Source: an uncultured Eubacteriales bacterium
GTDB taxonomy: Bacteria; Bacillota; Clostridia; Lachnospirales; Lachnospiraceae
Length of the DNA stretch: 64,000 nt
NCBI GenBank assembly: GCA_900314845.1
Contig: OMWV01000021.1
Coordinates: forward strand, 1 to 64,000
Direction: 5' to 3'
Position 1 is the first letter of the stretch, and the number at the start of each line of letters is the position of its first letter. The position numbers and the translations under genes were made by a program. Positions 34,335 to 42,040 of the stretch are shown here, in pieces. The notes beneath the pieces are model-generated. The model saw only the letters and a program-made list of their open reading frames with translations. It was not told where the DNA came from and made no database searches.

Positions 34335-34544
34335 TCAGCTGCCTTTTTTGTACTTTATGAAATTCACAAGCGCAAGTACGGCAAAGAGCGCGCACAGGCC
34401 GGCGTAGACAAAACCAAACTGCGGATATTGCTTCATGAAATTGAGAATGCTGCACAGCGAAAGGACAACCGCACAGAGCAGATAAATGACGGCTGCCGCC
34501 CGGAGCTTGTCAGGCTTCTGATCATGGTTAATAATACGACTCAT
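34335..34544 (-). CDS. Small two-helix membrane protein of unknown function
   Basis: The 69-residue protein has a short charged N-terminus (MSRIINHDQKPDKLR) and two hydrophobic helices at about 15-36 and 43-63, then KYKKGS. I do not recognise a family. GGGGGAGCATCA gives a good ribosome site, and a TATAAT inside a CGACAT palindrome lies 26-31 nt before the start codon, which supports a real gene. It is transcribed towards aspS; read-through could reach the T-box. Confidence 0.65.
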   Translation of the reverse strand: MSRIINHDQKPDKLRAAAVIYLLCAVVLSLCSILNFMKQYPQFGFVYAGLCALFAVLALVNFIKYKKGS

Positions 34545-34563
34545 TGATGCTCCCCCTTCCTTG

Positions 34564-34583
34564 CGACATATTATATCATGTCG
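34564..34583 (-). promoter_or_regulatory. -10 region of the small membrane gene inside a palindrome
   Basis: CGACAT-N8-ATGTCG (34564-34583) encloses TATAAT (complement of 34570-34575). No strong -35 is visible. A repressor bound here would block the promoter. Confidence 0.5.
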
Positions 34584-34634
34584 GTTTCGGTAAATCCATA
34601 CGGCTTAGTATTCTCATTGATTTTGCGTTTGAGC

Positions 34635-34663
34635 TTGTTCCCATTCCGCGTCTTGGATATAAT
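34635..34663 (+). promoter_or_regulatory. ggt promoter
   Basis: TTGTTC (34635-34640), a 17-nt spacer and TATAAT (34658-34663), 64 nt before the ggt start codon. Confidence 0.6.
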
Positions 34664-34726
34664 AAACATTATTAAGGATAGTTCTTTTGTCAGCTTGCCA
34701 TATAAGCTGCCTTTGGAGGATAATAT

Positions 34727-36337
34727 ATGAATTTTGATCCCTTAAAACAAGAATACGCATCCAACAGATTCTGTGTGACGGCAAGACAGGGTATGGTGGC
34801 TTCCAGCAGCAACCTTGCTTCTGCTGCCGGCCTCAGGATCCTGCAGCAGGGCGGAAATGCCGTCGACGCGGCTATCGCGGCGGCTGCCGCTCTGACAGTT
34901 ACAGAGCCGGTATCAAACGGCCTGGGATCGGACGCATTTGCCCTGGTCTGGTTTAAGGGCAGCCTGTACGGACTCAACTCTTCCGGCTATGCGCCGAGGG
35001 GAATCAGCGCGGACAAGGTGCTGAAAAAATATCCGGACGGCAGGATGCCTCAAAGAGGCTGGACACCCGTTACTGTCCCGGGAGCGCCGGCCGCATGGGC
35101 CCAGCTGAACAAAAGATTCGGCAGACTGACCCTTTCCCAGGATCTGGCCCCTGCCATAGACTATGCCCGGGATGGCTATGCCGTCCCTCCCATGCTCAGC
35201 CGGCTGCTGGAGCATGAGACACAGGTTCTTCGCCGGGAACTGGGGAATGCCCCGGAATTTGCGGAGTGGTTTAAAACATTTACAAAGGACGGGGAGGCTT
35301 ACCGCTTCGGTGATACCATCCGCCTGCCCGGCCACGCAAGGACTTTGCAGCTGATCGGCCAGTCCGGGGCAGAGGAATTCTACAAGGGCGAAATTGCAAA
35401 AGCCCTCGTCGCCCAGAGCCAGAGAGACGGCGGGTATTTTACCCTGGAAGATCTGGCTTCCTATCAGCCGACGTGGGTGGATCCGGTCTCTGTCAACTAC
35501 AGAGGATACGATATCTGGGAGATACCGCCAAACGGCCAGGGCCTTGTCGTCCTCATGACACTCAATATCCTGAAGAATTTTACATTTGAAAAAAGAGAAG
35601 ATCCGCAGACTCTGCACAGACAGTTTGAGGCCATGAAGATGGCTTTTGCCGACGGCATGCACTATATCACAGACCCCAGATATATGAAGGTCGACTACCA
35701 CGACCTGATCAGCGATTCCTTCGGCCGGGAAAGGGCAGAGGAGATCACAGATCAGGCAGGCAGCCCTGCTTATAAGAACATACCGGGCGGAGGAACCGTC
35801 TACCTGGCTGCGGCAGACGGGGAAGGCAATATGGTCTCCTTTATCCAGTCCAATTTTAACGGATTTGGCTCCGGCATCGTCGTCGAGGGATATGGAGCTG
35901 CTCTGCAAAACCGCGGCGCGGATTTCTCCCTCAACCCGGAAGACGTCAATTACCTCATGCCGGGGAAGCGGACCTACCACACGATCATCCCGGGATTTAT
36001 CACGAAGGACGGACAGGCAGTCGGGCCTTTCGGCGTCATGGGTATGTATATGCAGCCTCAGGGGCAGGTGCAGACTGCGACGAACATGATAGATTTCCAT
36101 ATGAACCCTCAGATGGCCCTGGACGCGCCCAGATGGCAGTGGACGGACGGCAGGCATTTTCAGGTAGAACGATCCTTTGACCCTCTTCTCGTCGGCCAGC
36201 TCCGCAGGAAAGGCCACGAGATCGAGTACGCTGATCCTGTAGGATTCGGGCGGGGACAGATCATCATCCGCCTGGAAAATGGTGTCCTCGTCGGGGGCTG
36301 CGAGTCCAGGACCGACAGTTCCATCGCCAGCTGGTAG
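34727..36337 (+). CDS. Gamma-glutamyltransferase-family protein, cytoplasmic (YwrD-like)
   Basis: The 536-residue Ntn-hydrolase is made as one chain that cuts itself before a catalytic threonine. That residue should be Thr357 in GGGTVYLAAADGEGN, aligned with the Thr-Thr-His start of the classical small subunit. The N-terminal GGNAVDAAIAAAAALTVTEP and GLGSDAFALVW are family hallmarks. No signal peptide is present, unlike periplasmic or secreted GGT, so it acts in the cytosol on gamma-glutamyl compounds such as glutathione-like molecules or cephalosporin-type amides. GGAGGATAATAT precedes the ATG. It has its own promoter; tyrS follows with a separate one. Confidence 0.88.
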   Translation: MNFDPLKQEYASNRFCVTARQGMVASSSNLASAAGLRILQQGGNAVDAAIAAAAALTVTEPVSNGLGSDAFALVWFKGSLYGLNSSGYAPRGISADKVLKKYPDGRMPQRGWTPVTVPGAPAAWAQLNKRFGRLTLSQDLAPAIDYARDGYAVPPMLSRLLEHETQVLRRELGNAPEFAEWFKTFTKDGEAYRFGDTIRLPGHARTLQLIGQSGAEEFYKGEIAKALVAQSQRDGGYFTLEDLASYQPTWVDPVSVNYRGYDIWEIPPNGQGLVVLMTLNILKNFTFEKREDPQTLHRQFEAMKMAFADGMHYITDPRYMKVDYHDLISDSFGRERAEEITDQAGSPAYKNIPGGGTVYLAAADGEGNMVSFIQSNFNGFGSGIVVEGYGAALQNRGADFSLNPEDVNYLMPGKRTYHTIIPGFITKDGQAVGPFGVMGMYMQPQGQVQTATNMIDFHMNPQMALDAPRWQWTDGRHFQVERSFDPLLVGQLRRKGHEIEYADPVGFGRGQIIIRLENGVLVGGCESRTDSSIASW

Positions 36338-36351
36338 GCAGCCGCCCGCAG

Positions 36352-36381
36352 TTGACAATACAGAGGGAAATATAGTACAAT
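36352..36381 (+). promoter_or_regulatory. tyrS promoter
   Basis: TTGACA (36352-36357), an 18-nt spacer and TACAAT (36376-36381), 57 nt before the tyrS start. The leader is too short for a T-box. Confidence 0.7.
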
Positions 36382-36437
36382 TTTTTTTGGCCCGTTTGGG
36401 ATTTCAGAAGAATTTATCAGATATGGGAGTAGAAAAG

Positions 36438-37661
36438 ATGCAGATTTATGATGAACTCAAAGCAAGAGGACTTCTTGCGCAGGTTACAGATGAGGCTGAG
36501 ATAGCAGATCTAATAAATAATGGCAAGGCGACATTTTATATAGGCTACGATCCCACCGCGGACAGCCTTCACGTAGGGCATTTTATGACCCTTTGCCTCA
36601 TGAAGCGCCTGCAGATGGCAGGAAACAGGCCTATAGCCCTTGTGGGCGGCGGCACAGGCATGATCGGTGATCCTTCAGGAAAATCAGACATGAGGAAAAT
36701 GATGACTGTCGAGACCATAGACCACAATATCGCCTGCTTCAAGGAGCAGATGTCCCGCTTCATAGATTTTTCAGACGGCAAGGCTCTTATCGTCAACAAC
36801 GCGGACTGGCTGAGGAATCTCAATTATATCAATCTTCTGCGTGAGGTCGGCCCTTATTTCACGGTCAACAGGATGCTGGCAGCCGAGGCATACAAGCAGC
36901 GCTGGGAGAAGGGACTCACATTCCTGGAATTCAACTACATGATCATGCAGGCCTATGACTTCTACACCCTCTACCAGAATTACGGATGCAATATGGAGTT
37001 TGGCGGCGACGATCAGTGGTCCAACATGCTGGCTGGCACGGAGCTGATCCGCAGGAAGCTGGGCAAGGACGCTTACGCCATGACCATCACCCTCCTGCTG
37101 AATTCCGAGGGCAAGAAGATGGGCAAGACCGTTTCCGGCGCCGTATGGCTTGATCCCAGAAAGACATCGCCCTTCGAGTTCTACCAGTACTGGAGAAATG
37201 TAGGCGACGCGGATGTTCTCAAGTGCCTGCGCATGCTCACATTCCTTCCCCTGGAACAGATCGATGACATGGATAAGTGGGAAGGCAGTCAGCTGAACAC
37301 AGCAAAGGAGATCCTCGCCTATGAGCTTACAAAGCTTGTCCACGGTCAGGAAGAAGCCGATAAAGCTCAGGAAAGCGCAAGAGCCCTCTTCTCATCGGGC
37401 ATTGCCGCTGATATGCCTGAGACAGTATTGAATGAAAGCGATCTGCGCGACGGAAAGATAGATCTCATCGGTATCCTTACCGCTTCCGGTCTGTGCAAGT
37501 CCCGCTCCGATGCCCGCCGCTCTATAGAGCAGGGAGGCGTCAGCGTGAACGGTGAGAAGATCACAGATATCAAGAAAGACTACGAGCCCGAGCAGATACA
37601 GAAAGAGGATTTCATTCTCAGAAAGGGCAAGAAGAACTACAGGAAGATAAAGTTCCAGTAA
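36438..37661 (+). CDS. tyrS: Tyrosyl-tRNA synthetase
   Basis: The 407-residue class I synthetase has the HIGH-type motif HVGH (SLHVGHFMTLCLM) and the KMSKS-type motif KKMGKT. GGDDQWSNMLAG lines the tyrosine site, and a C-terminal S4 RNA-binding domain (ASGLCKSRSDARRSIEQGGVSVNG) completes it. ATG 36438 has GGGAG 8 nt upstream; the longer frame overlaps ggt and the promoter. It differs from many Firmicute tyrS genes in lacking an upstream T-box. Confidence 0.97.
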   Translation: MQIYDELKARGLLAQVTDEAEIADLINNGKATFYIGYDPTADSLHVGHFMTLCLMKRLQMAGNRPIALVGGGTGMIGDPSGKSDMRKMMTVETIDHNIACFKEQMSRFIDFSDGKALIVNNADWLRNLNYINLLREVGPYFTVNRMLAAEAYKQRWEKGLTFLEFNYMIMQAYDFYTLYQNYGCNMEFGGDDQWSNMLAGTELIRRKLGKDAYAMTITLLLNSEGKKMGKTVSGAVWLDPRKTSPFEFYQYWRNVGDADVLKCLRMLTFLPLEQIDDMDKWEGSQLNTAKEILAYELTKLVHGQEEADKAQESARALFSSGIAADMPETVLNESDLRDGKIDLIGILTASGLCKSRSDARRSIEQGGVSVNGEKITDIKKDYEPEQIQKEDFILRKGKKNYRKIKFQ

Positions 37662-37681
37662 ATGGCTTTTGACATTTCAAT

Positions 37682-37719
37682 AAAGGCTGCGAAAAACGTC
37701 TGTTTCCCGCAGCCTTTTT
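37682..37719. terminator. Bidirectional terminator between tyrS and the HD hydrolase gene
   Basis: The stem AAAGGCTGCG / CGCAGCCTTTTT is followed by T-runs on the plus strand and TTTATTG on the minus strand. It serves the convergent genes tyrS and the recN-operon end. Confidence 0.85.
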
Positions 37720-37728
37720 GCTATGCCG

Positions 37729-38160
37729 TCATTCTGTCAGAAGTATCTCTCTGGCTTTCTTATACTTTTCCAGCCTCTTCCTGTCTTTTTCCGTGACCTG
37801 ATCCAGCCGTCCCAGATCAGAGTTGTGGGCCAGATCCCCCAGTTTGACCGCTCTGGCTATTGGGTCGGACTTCAGATTTCTCACGTAATCCAGGTAAGGG
37901 ACCCCGTCCCTGTGATCGAGCAGATCAAGTGCCCTGAGCACCGGTTCCGGCATCCCCATAGATCTCATATCTTCTATCGTAATGTCCGTATCCTCTGCCA
38001 CGTCATGCAAAAGGGCCGCGCAGGTCGTATACTCATCCTCCATGTGGTCAGCCACAAGAAAAGGATGCAGGATATAGGGCATACCCGATTTGTCCAGCTG
38101 ACCCTGATGGGCTCTGAGGCAGATCCTCATTGCTTTCTTCGTAAGGGGTGTATAGATCAC
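37729..38160 (-). CDS. Small RelA/SpoT-type HD-domain hydrolase (MESH1/SAH-like)
   Basis: The 143-residue single-domain protein has the HD signature of (p)ppGpp hydrolases: AHQGQLDKSGMPYILHP, ALLHDVAEDT and VKLGDLAHNSDL. It has no synthetase, TGS or ACT domain. Known small alarmone hydrolases break down (p)ppGpp or related pyrophosphonucleotides; the true substrate here is inferred. It starts with GTG, overlapping the recN stop by 4 nt (GTGA), with AGGAGGG upstream, so translation is coupled. In most Clostridia spoIVB follows recN; here this gene takes that place. Confidence 0.82.
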   Translation of the reverse strand: MIYTPLTKKAMRICLRAHQGQLDKSGMPYILHPFLVADHMEDEYTTCAALLHDVAEDTDITIEDMRSMGMPEPVLRALDLLDHRDGVPYLDYVRNLKSDPIARAVKLGDLAHNSDLGRLDQVTEKDRKRLEKYKKAREILLTE

Positions 38161-39857
38161 GGGGTTCCCTCCTGTCTGCTTTCCTTCACGCGGCAGGCCA
38201 GCCGCCGCATCTCCCGGGCATTCTCAAGAACGGCGTCCGTGATGCTGGCCCCGCCCAGAAGCCTTGCGACCTCGCCTACAGCCTCCTCATCGTCCAGACA
38301 GCGGATCTGGGTTCTTGTCCTTCCCTGGGCGACCGCCTTTTCTATCACAAAATTGCTGTCTGCCATGGACGCGATCTGGGGAAGATGGGTAATGCAGATG
38401 ACCTGGCGGGAAGAGGCGATCAGAGCCATCTTCTCCGCTACCATCTGAGCCGTTCTTCCGCTGATGCCGGTATCTATCTCATCGAATATCAGCGTCGGTA
38501 TCTCATCCGTGTCAGCAAGGACAGACTTAATGGCCAGCATGATCCTGGACAATTCGCCTCCGCTGGCCACCTTGGACAGAGGGCGGAGAGCCTCGCCGGG
38601 ATTTGTCGATATCATAAACTCGACTTTGTCTCTTCCATTTGCTGAAAAATGCCCCTGATCCTCGACTCGGATCTGGAAGCGGACATCGAGGAAATTCAGA
38701 TCTCTCAGAGCGCTGCTGATCTTTTTCTCCAGCTGTGCCGCCCATTTCCCGCGAATGAGGCTGACCTGATCCGAAATATCCTTTACCTGACCTTTTGCCC
38801 TGTCAAAGCGCCCGGTCAGATCTGCCAGATAGCCCTCATAATCGTTCAGGCGGTCAAGCTTTTCCTGGCACTGATCCCTGAAAGCCTGGATAGCTTCCAC
38901 GCTGTCTCCATACTTGGACTTCATGGCGGATATGACTTCCAGACGTTTTTCTGTCTCCGAATATGTTTCTTCATCAAATGTCAGGGAATCGGAATAGTCG
39001 GACAGGTCGCGGTTAAAATCATTTAACAGGGCATCGATATCTGCCAGCTGGGCTGAAAGCGCCGCTGCTCCCTCGTCAAACCTTTCCGCGCTCTGAAGCT
39101 GCCGAAGAGCCCTGCCTATCAGCTCTCCGGCCGATCCGCTTTCGTCATAGCCTGTCATGGCATGTACGGCTGATGTGGATTCTATCAGCTGTCTGGCATG
39201 GTTCATCTTCCGGAAGCTTTTGTCCAGCTGCTCCTCCTCGCCTTCTTTTAAAGAGGCGGCATCTATCTCACCGATCTGAAATTCCAGAAAAGAGGCCTCG
39301 CTTTTTCTCTTATTCTCATCCATCTGGGCGTGATCTATCTCATCTTGAAGATCTGTATAGAGGGAATAAGCCTCCCTCAGCTTATCCTTCAGGTCAGCCA
39401 GTTCATCCCTTGCGAACTGATCAAGAATGCGGATATGATTCTGCGTGTGGATCAGGGACTGGTGCTCATGCTGACCGTGAATGTCTATCAGGCGGGAAGC
39501 CGCCTTTTTCAGGGTCTGCAGAGAAACCATCTCCCCGTTTATCCTGGCAATGCTTCTGGCACCGGTCAGCCGCCTTGATATCACGATATGGTCATCCGGC
39601 ACCGGTATTCCCAGCTCATCCAGCAGATCAAATGTTTTCTGATCATCTGTCTGAAAATCCAATTCGGACAAGGCATAATCTGCTCCTGTCCGAATCATAT
39701 CTTTTGATGCTTTCCCTCCAAGTGCCATGCCGACCGACCCGATCACGATCGACTTCCCGGCACCGGTTTCTCCCGTAAGTATGTTCAGCCCGTCCGTCAG
39801 ATGGACATCGGCTTCGTCTATCAGGGCCATATTCTCCACATGGATACTCCTGAGCAT
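38157..39857 (-). CDS. recN: DNA repair protein RecN
   Basis: The 566-residue SMC-like ATPase has an N-terminal Walker A (LTGETGAGKSIVIGS), long central coiled coils, and a C-terminal ABC signature with Walker B (LSRIMLAIKS, LIFDEIDTGISGRTAQ). It acts early at double-strand breaks. AAGGAGG lies 6 nt before the ATG. It follows argR in the conserved clostridial order. Confidence 0.96.
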   Translation of the reverse strand: MLRSIHVENMALIDEADVHLTDGLNILTGETGAGKSIVIGSVGMALGGKASKDMIRTGADYALSELDFQTDDQKTFDLLDELGIPVPDDHIVISRRLTGARSIARINGEMVSLQTLKKAASRLIDIHGQHEHQSLIHTQNHIRILDQFARDELADLKDKLREAYSLYTDLQDEIDHAQMDENKRKSEASFLEFQIGEIDAASLKEGEEEQLDKSFRKMNHARQLIESTSAVHAMTGYDESGSAGELIGRALRQLQSAERFDEGAAALSAQLADIDALLNDFNRDLSDYSDSLTFDEETYSETEKRLEVISAMKSKYGDSVEAIQAFRDQCQEKLDRLNDYEGYLADLTGRFDRAKGQVKDISDQVSLIRGKWAAQLEKKISSALRDLNFLDVRFQIRVEDQGHFSANGRDKVEFMISTNPGEALRPLSKVASGGELSRIMLAIKSVLADTDEIPTLIFDEIDTGISGRTAQMVAEKMALIASSRQVICITHLPQIASMADSNFVIEKAVAQGRTRTQIRCLDDEEAVGEVARLLGGASITDAVLENAREMRRLACRVKESRQEGTP

Positions 39858-39890
39858 AGGCTTCCTCCTTACGATAATGCCGGCTGGGCA

Positions 39891-40346
39891 TCATTTCTGA
39901 TTTACAATTTTTACAATGGTTTCATAGAAGAGGTTGACATCTGCCCCCTCCTCAAGGGCACAGAATATCGTATCGTCGCCGGCAATACAGCCGACAAGTC
40001 CGTCTATCTTCATGGCATCTATCGCGGCGGCCACTGCCATGGCCATGCCGGATATCGTACGGATCACCACAAGTTCAGAAGCTTTGGCGCTTGAGACATA
40101 GCCCTCCCTCAGCACCCGGGTCAGCCTTGCCTCATTCCCGCTGTGCACGGAAGACATGACTGCATATTTCTGCCTGCCGCCATGTCCATTGACCTTTGAC
40201 AGCTTCAACTCTCTGATATCTCTTGATATCGTCGCCTGAGTCACGCGAAAGCCCGCCTCCTCCAGCAGCTTTGTCAGTTCCGCCTGGGTCTCTATCTCAT
40301 GACTGCCTACAAGCTCTATGATCTTTTCCTGTCTTTTTGATTTCAT
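39891..40346 (-). CDS. argR: Arginine repressor ArgR/AhrC
   Basis: The 151-residue protein has an N-terminal winged helix (KIIELVGSHEIETQ, FRVTQATISRDIREL) and a C-terminal hexamerisation and arginine-binding domain (GCIAGDDTIFCAL with the Asp pair that contacts arginine). It represses arginine biosynthesis and activates catabolism. ATG 40346 is taken; a TTG three codons earlier is too close to the GGAGGG site. No arginine genes are near. Confidence 0.95.
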   Translation of the reverse strand: MKSKRQEKIIELVGSHEIETQAELTKLLEEAGFRVTQATISRDIRELKLSKVNGHGGRQKYAVMSSVHSGNEARLTRVLREGYVSSAKASELVVIRTISGMAMAVAAAIDAMKIDGLVGCIAGDDTIFCALEEGADVNLFYETIVKIVNQK

Positions 40347-40368
40347 GATCGGCAAATCCCTCCATCCG

Positions 40369-41208
40369 TCAGATCAGGTTGTTTTTGAAGAAATCACAGA
40401 TGCCGCTTCCCGGCCTGCGAAGAATCTCCACGCTTTCCCTTGCTCTTGTTATCTCTACACTGTCGACAACAGAAACAATTTCCGCCGTCGTGCCGTCATA
40501 GGTCACGGTGGCTTCATCGTATCTGGTCTTATTGCGCCTTCCGATCTCGACCCTCACGATAGATTCCGCTGAGACGACCACACTGCGGGAACGCAGGGTA
40601 TGAGGACAGATCGGTGTGATGACCATAACGTCTGTCTGAGGCATGACGACAGGGCCGCCCGCCGACAGATTATAACCCGTCGACCCGGTCGCGGTGGATA
40701 CGATCACTCCGTCCGCGTCATAGATGCTCAGAGGCTCATCGTCAATAAATATCCTGAATTCGACAACCCTGAGCGCTCCGGACCTGCCGACGACGATCTC
40801 ATTGAGTGCCGTATCTTTTGTTCGTCTGCCATCTGCATGGGAAACTTCGCCTTCCAGCATCATGCGGCTGTCAGACCTGCACCGGTCCTGCATCAGTTCA
40901 TCGATGCAATCCGGCAGATCCCAGAGAGAAGCACTGGTCAGATAGCCCAGATTTCCTATGTTTATCCCAAAAAGGGGGATCCTTTTTCCCTGCAGCTTTC
41001 TTGCCGCGTTGAGAAATGTCCCGTCACCGCCCAATGTGATCGCGCACTCTATATTCTCCGGCATATGATCAAGACTATAATAGCCTTCCTCCCGGTCCTC
41101 CGGCAGCCAGCAGTTTCCTCTCCGCACGGCGATCAGTTCCTGCACGCGGCGCGCGATCGTCCGGGCATCATTCATCTGATAATTTGTAAGCAAGGCAAAG
41201 TTTTTCAT
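40369..41208 (-). CDS. nadK: NAD kinase
   Basis: The 279-residue protein phosphorylates NAD to NADP. It shows the TLGGDGTFLNAARKL motif with the catalytic Asp, FGINIGNLGYLTS, and STATGSTGYNLSAGGP. Length matches the family. It lies 3 nt after tlyA and 22 nt before argR. Confidence 0.96.
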   Translation of the reverse strand: MKNFALLTNYQMNDARTIARRVQELIAVRRGNCWLPEDREEGYYSLDHMPENIECAITLGGDGTFLNAARKLQGKRIPLFGINIGNLGYLTSASLWDLPDCIDELMQDRCRSDSRMMLEGEVSHADGRRTKDTALNEIVVGRSGALRVVEFRIFIDDEPLSIYDADGVIVSTATGSTGYNLSAGGPVVMPQTDVMVITPICPHTLRSRSVVVSAESIVRVEIGRRNKTRYDEATVTYDGTTAEIVSVVDSVEITRARESVEILRRPGSGICDFFKNNLI

Positions 41209-41211
41209 TGG

Positions 41212-42030
41212 TCAGGTCCCTTTCTGCAGATCCTCGTGCGCTGCCTCGACAACTTCTGCCGTCCTCATGACCCAGTCATCCTCAGAGAGCGCATCTGCCC
41301 CCTTGCAAAGATACATAAGATACTCTATATTTCCTTCCGGTCCTCTTATCGGTGAATAATCCAGCCCCAGAATACCAAATCCTGTCTCCCTGGCAAGAGC
41401 CAGGACCTTCATGATCACATCCCGGTGAACAGCAGGATCTCTGACGACTCCCTTTCGGCCTACCTTCTCACGTCCTGCCTCAAACTGAGGTTTTATGAGA
41501 CATACCATATGGGCCCCATCCTTCAGAATGCTGTAAGCCGGCGGCAGGATATGCCTCAGAGAGATAAATGAGACATCCGCCGAGGCAAAATCTATGGGAT
41601 CTTTTATCTGATCCGGTGTCATATATCTGAAATTTGTCTTTTCCATACATACGACTCTCTCATCCTGTCTGAGCTTCCAGTCCAGCTGCCCTCTGCCCAC
41701 ATCGATAGAATAGACCCTGACCGCTCCGTTCTGAAGCATACAGTCTGTGAAACCGCCCGTGGAGGCACCGATATCCATGCAGATCATGCCTGAAAGATCC
41801 AGGTCAAAGCAGTTAACTGCCTTCTCGAGCTTGAGACCGCCGCGGCTGACATATTTTAATACATGACCGCGGACACTGATCTGGCTTTTTTCAGGATCAA
41901 AAAATGTTCCCGCCTTATCTTCCCGCTGTCCGTTCACATAAACCTGCCCGGCCATGATAATGGCTTTGGCTTTCTCGCGGGAGGAGGCAAGATTTCTCTC
42001 AACAAGCAGCGTGTCCAGCCTTTCCTTCAT
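41212..42030 (-). CDS. tlyA: TlyA family 2'-O-rRNA methyltransferase / hemolysin-like protein
   Basis: The 272-residue protein has an N-terminal S4 domain (RLDTLLVERNLASSREKAKAI) and an FtsJ-type Rossmann methyltransferase (MDIGASTGGFTDCML). The KDKE-type tetrad is partly visible (Lys in LKLEKA, Asp in SADVSFIS, Lys in LIKPQFEAG). Family members methylate the ribose of 16S or 23S rRNA. Its position between dxs and nadK is standard. Confidence 0.92.
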   Translation of the reverse strand: MKERLDTLLVERNLASSREKAKAIIMAGQVYVNGQREDKAGTFFDPEKSQISVRGHVLKYVSRGGLKLEKAVNCFDLDLSGMICMDIGASTGGFTDCMLQNGAVRVYSIDVGRGQLDWKLRQDERVVCMEKTNFRYMTPDQIKDPIDFASADVSFISLRHILPPAYSILKDGAHMVCLIKPQFEAGREKVGRKGVVRDPAVHRDVIMKVLALARETGFGILGLDYSPIRGPEGNIEYLMYLCKGADALSEDDWVMRTAEVVEAAHEDLQKGT

Positions 42031-42040
42031 ATTCCGACCC

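Noticed and set aside
34913..36358. 481-codon minus-strand frame opposite the gamma-glutamyltransferase gene
   Set aside because: The ggt frame has all family motifs; the antisense frame has none.
36338..36437. T-box upstream of tyrS
   Set aside because: Fewer than 60 nt separate the promoter from the start codon and no GGTGGTACCGCG core is present.
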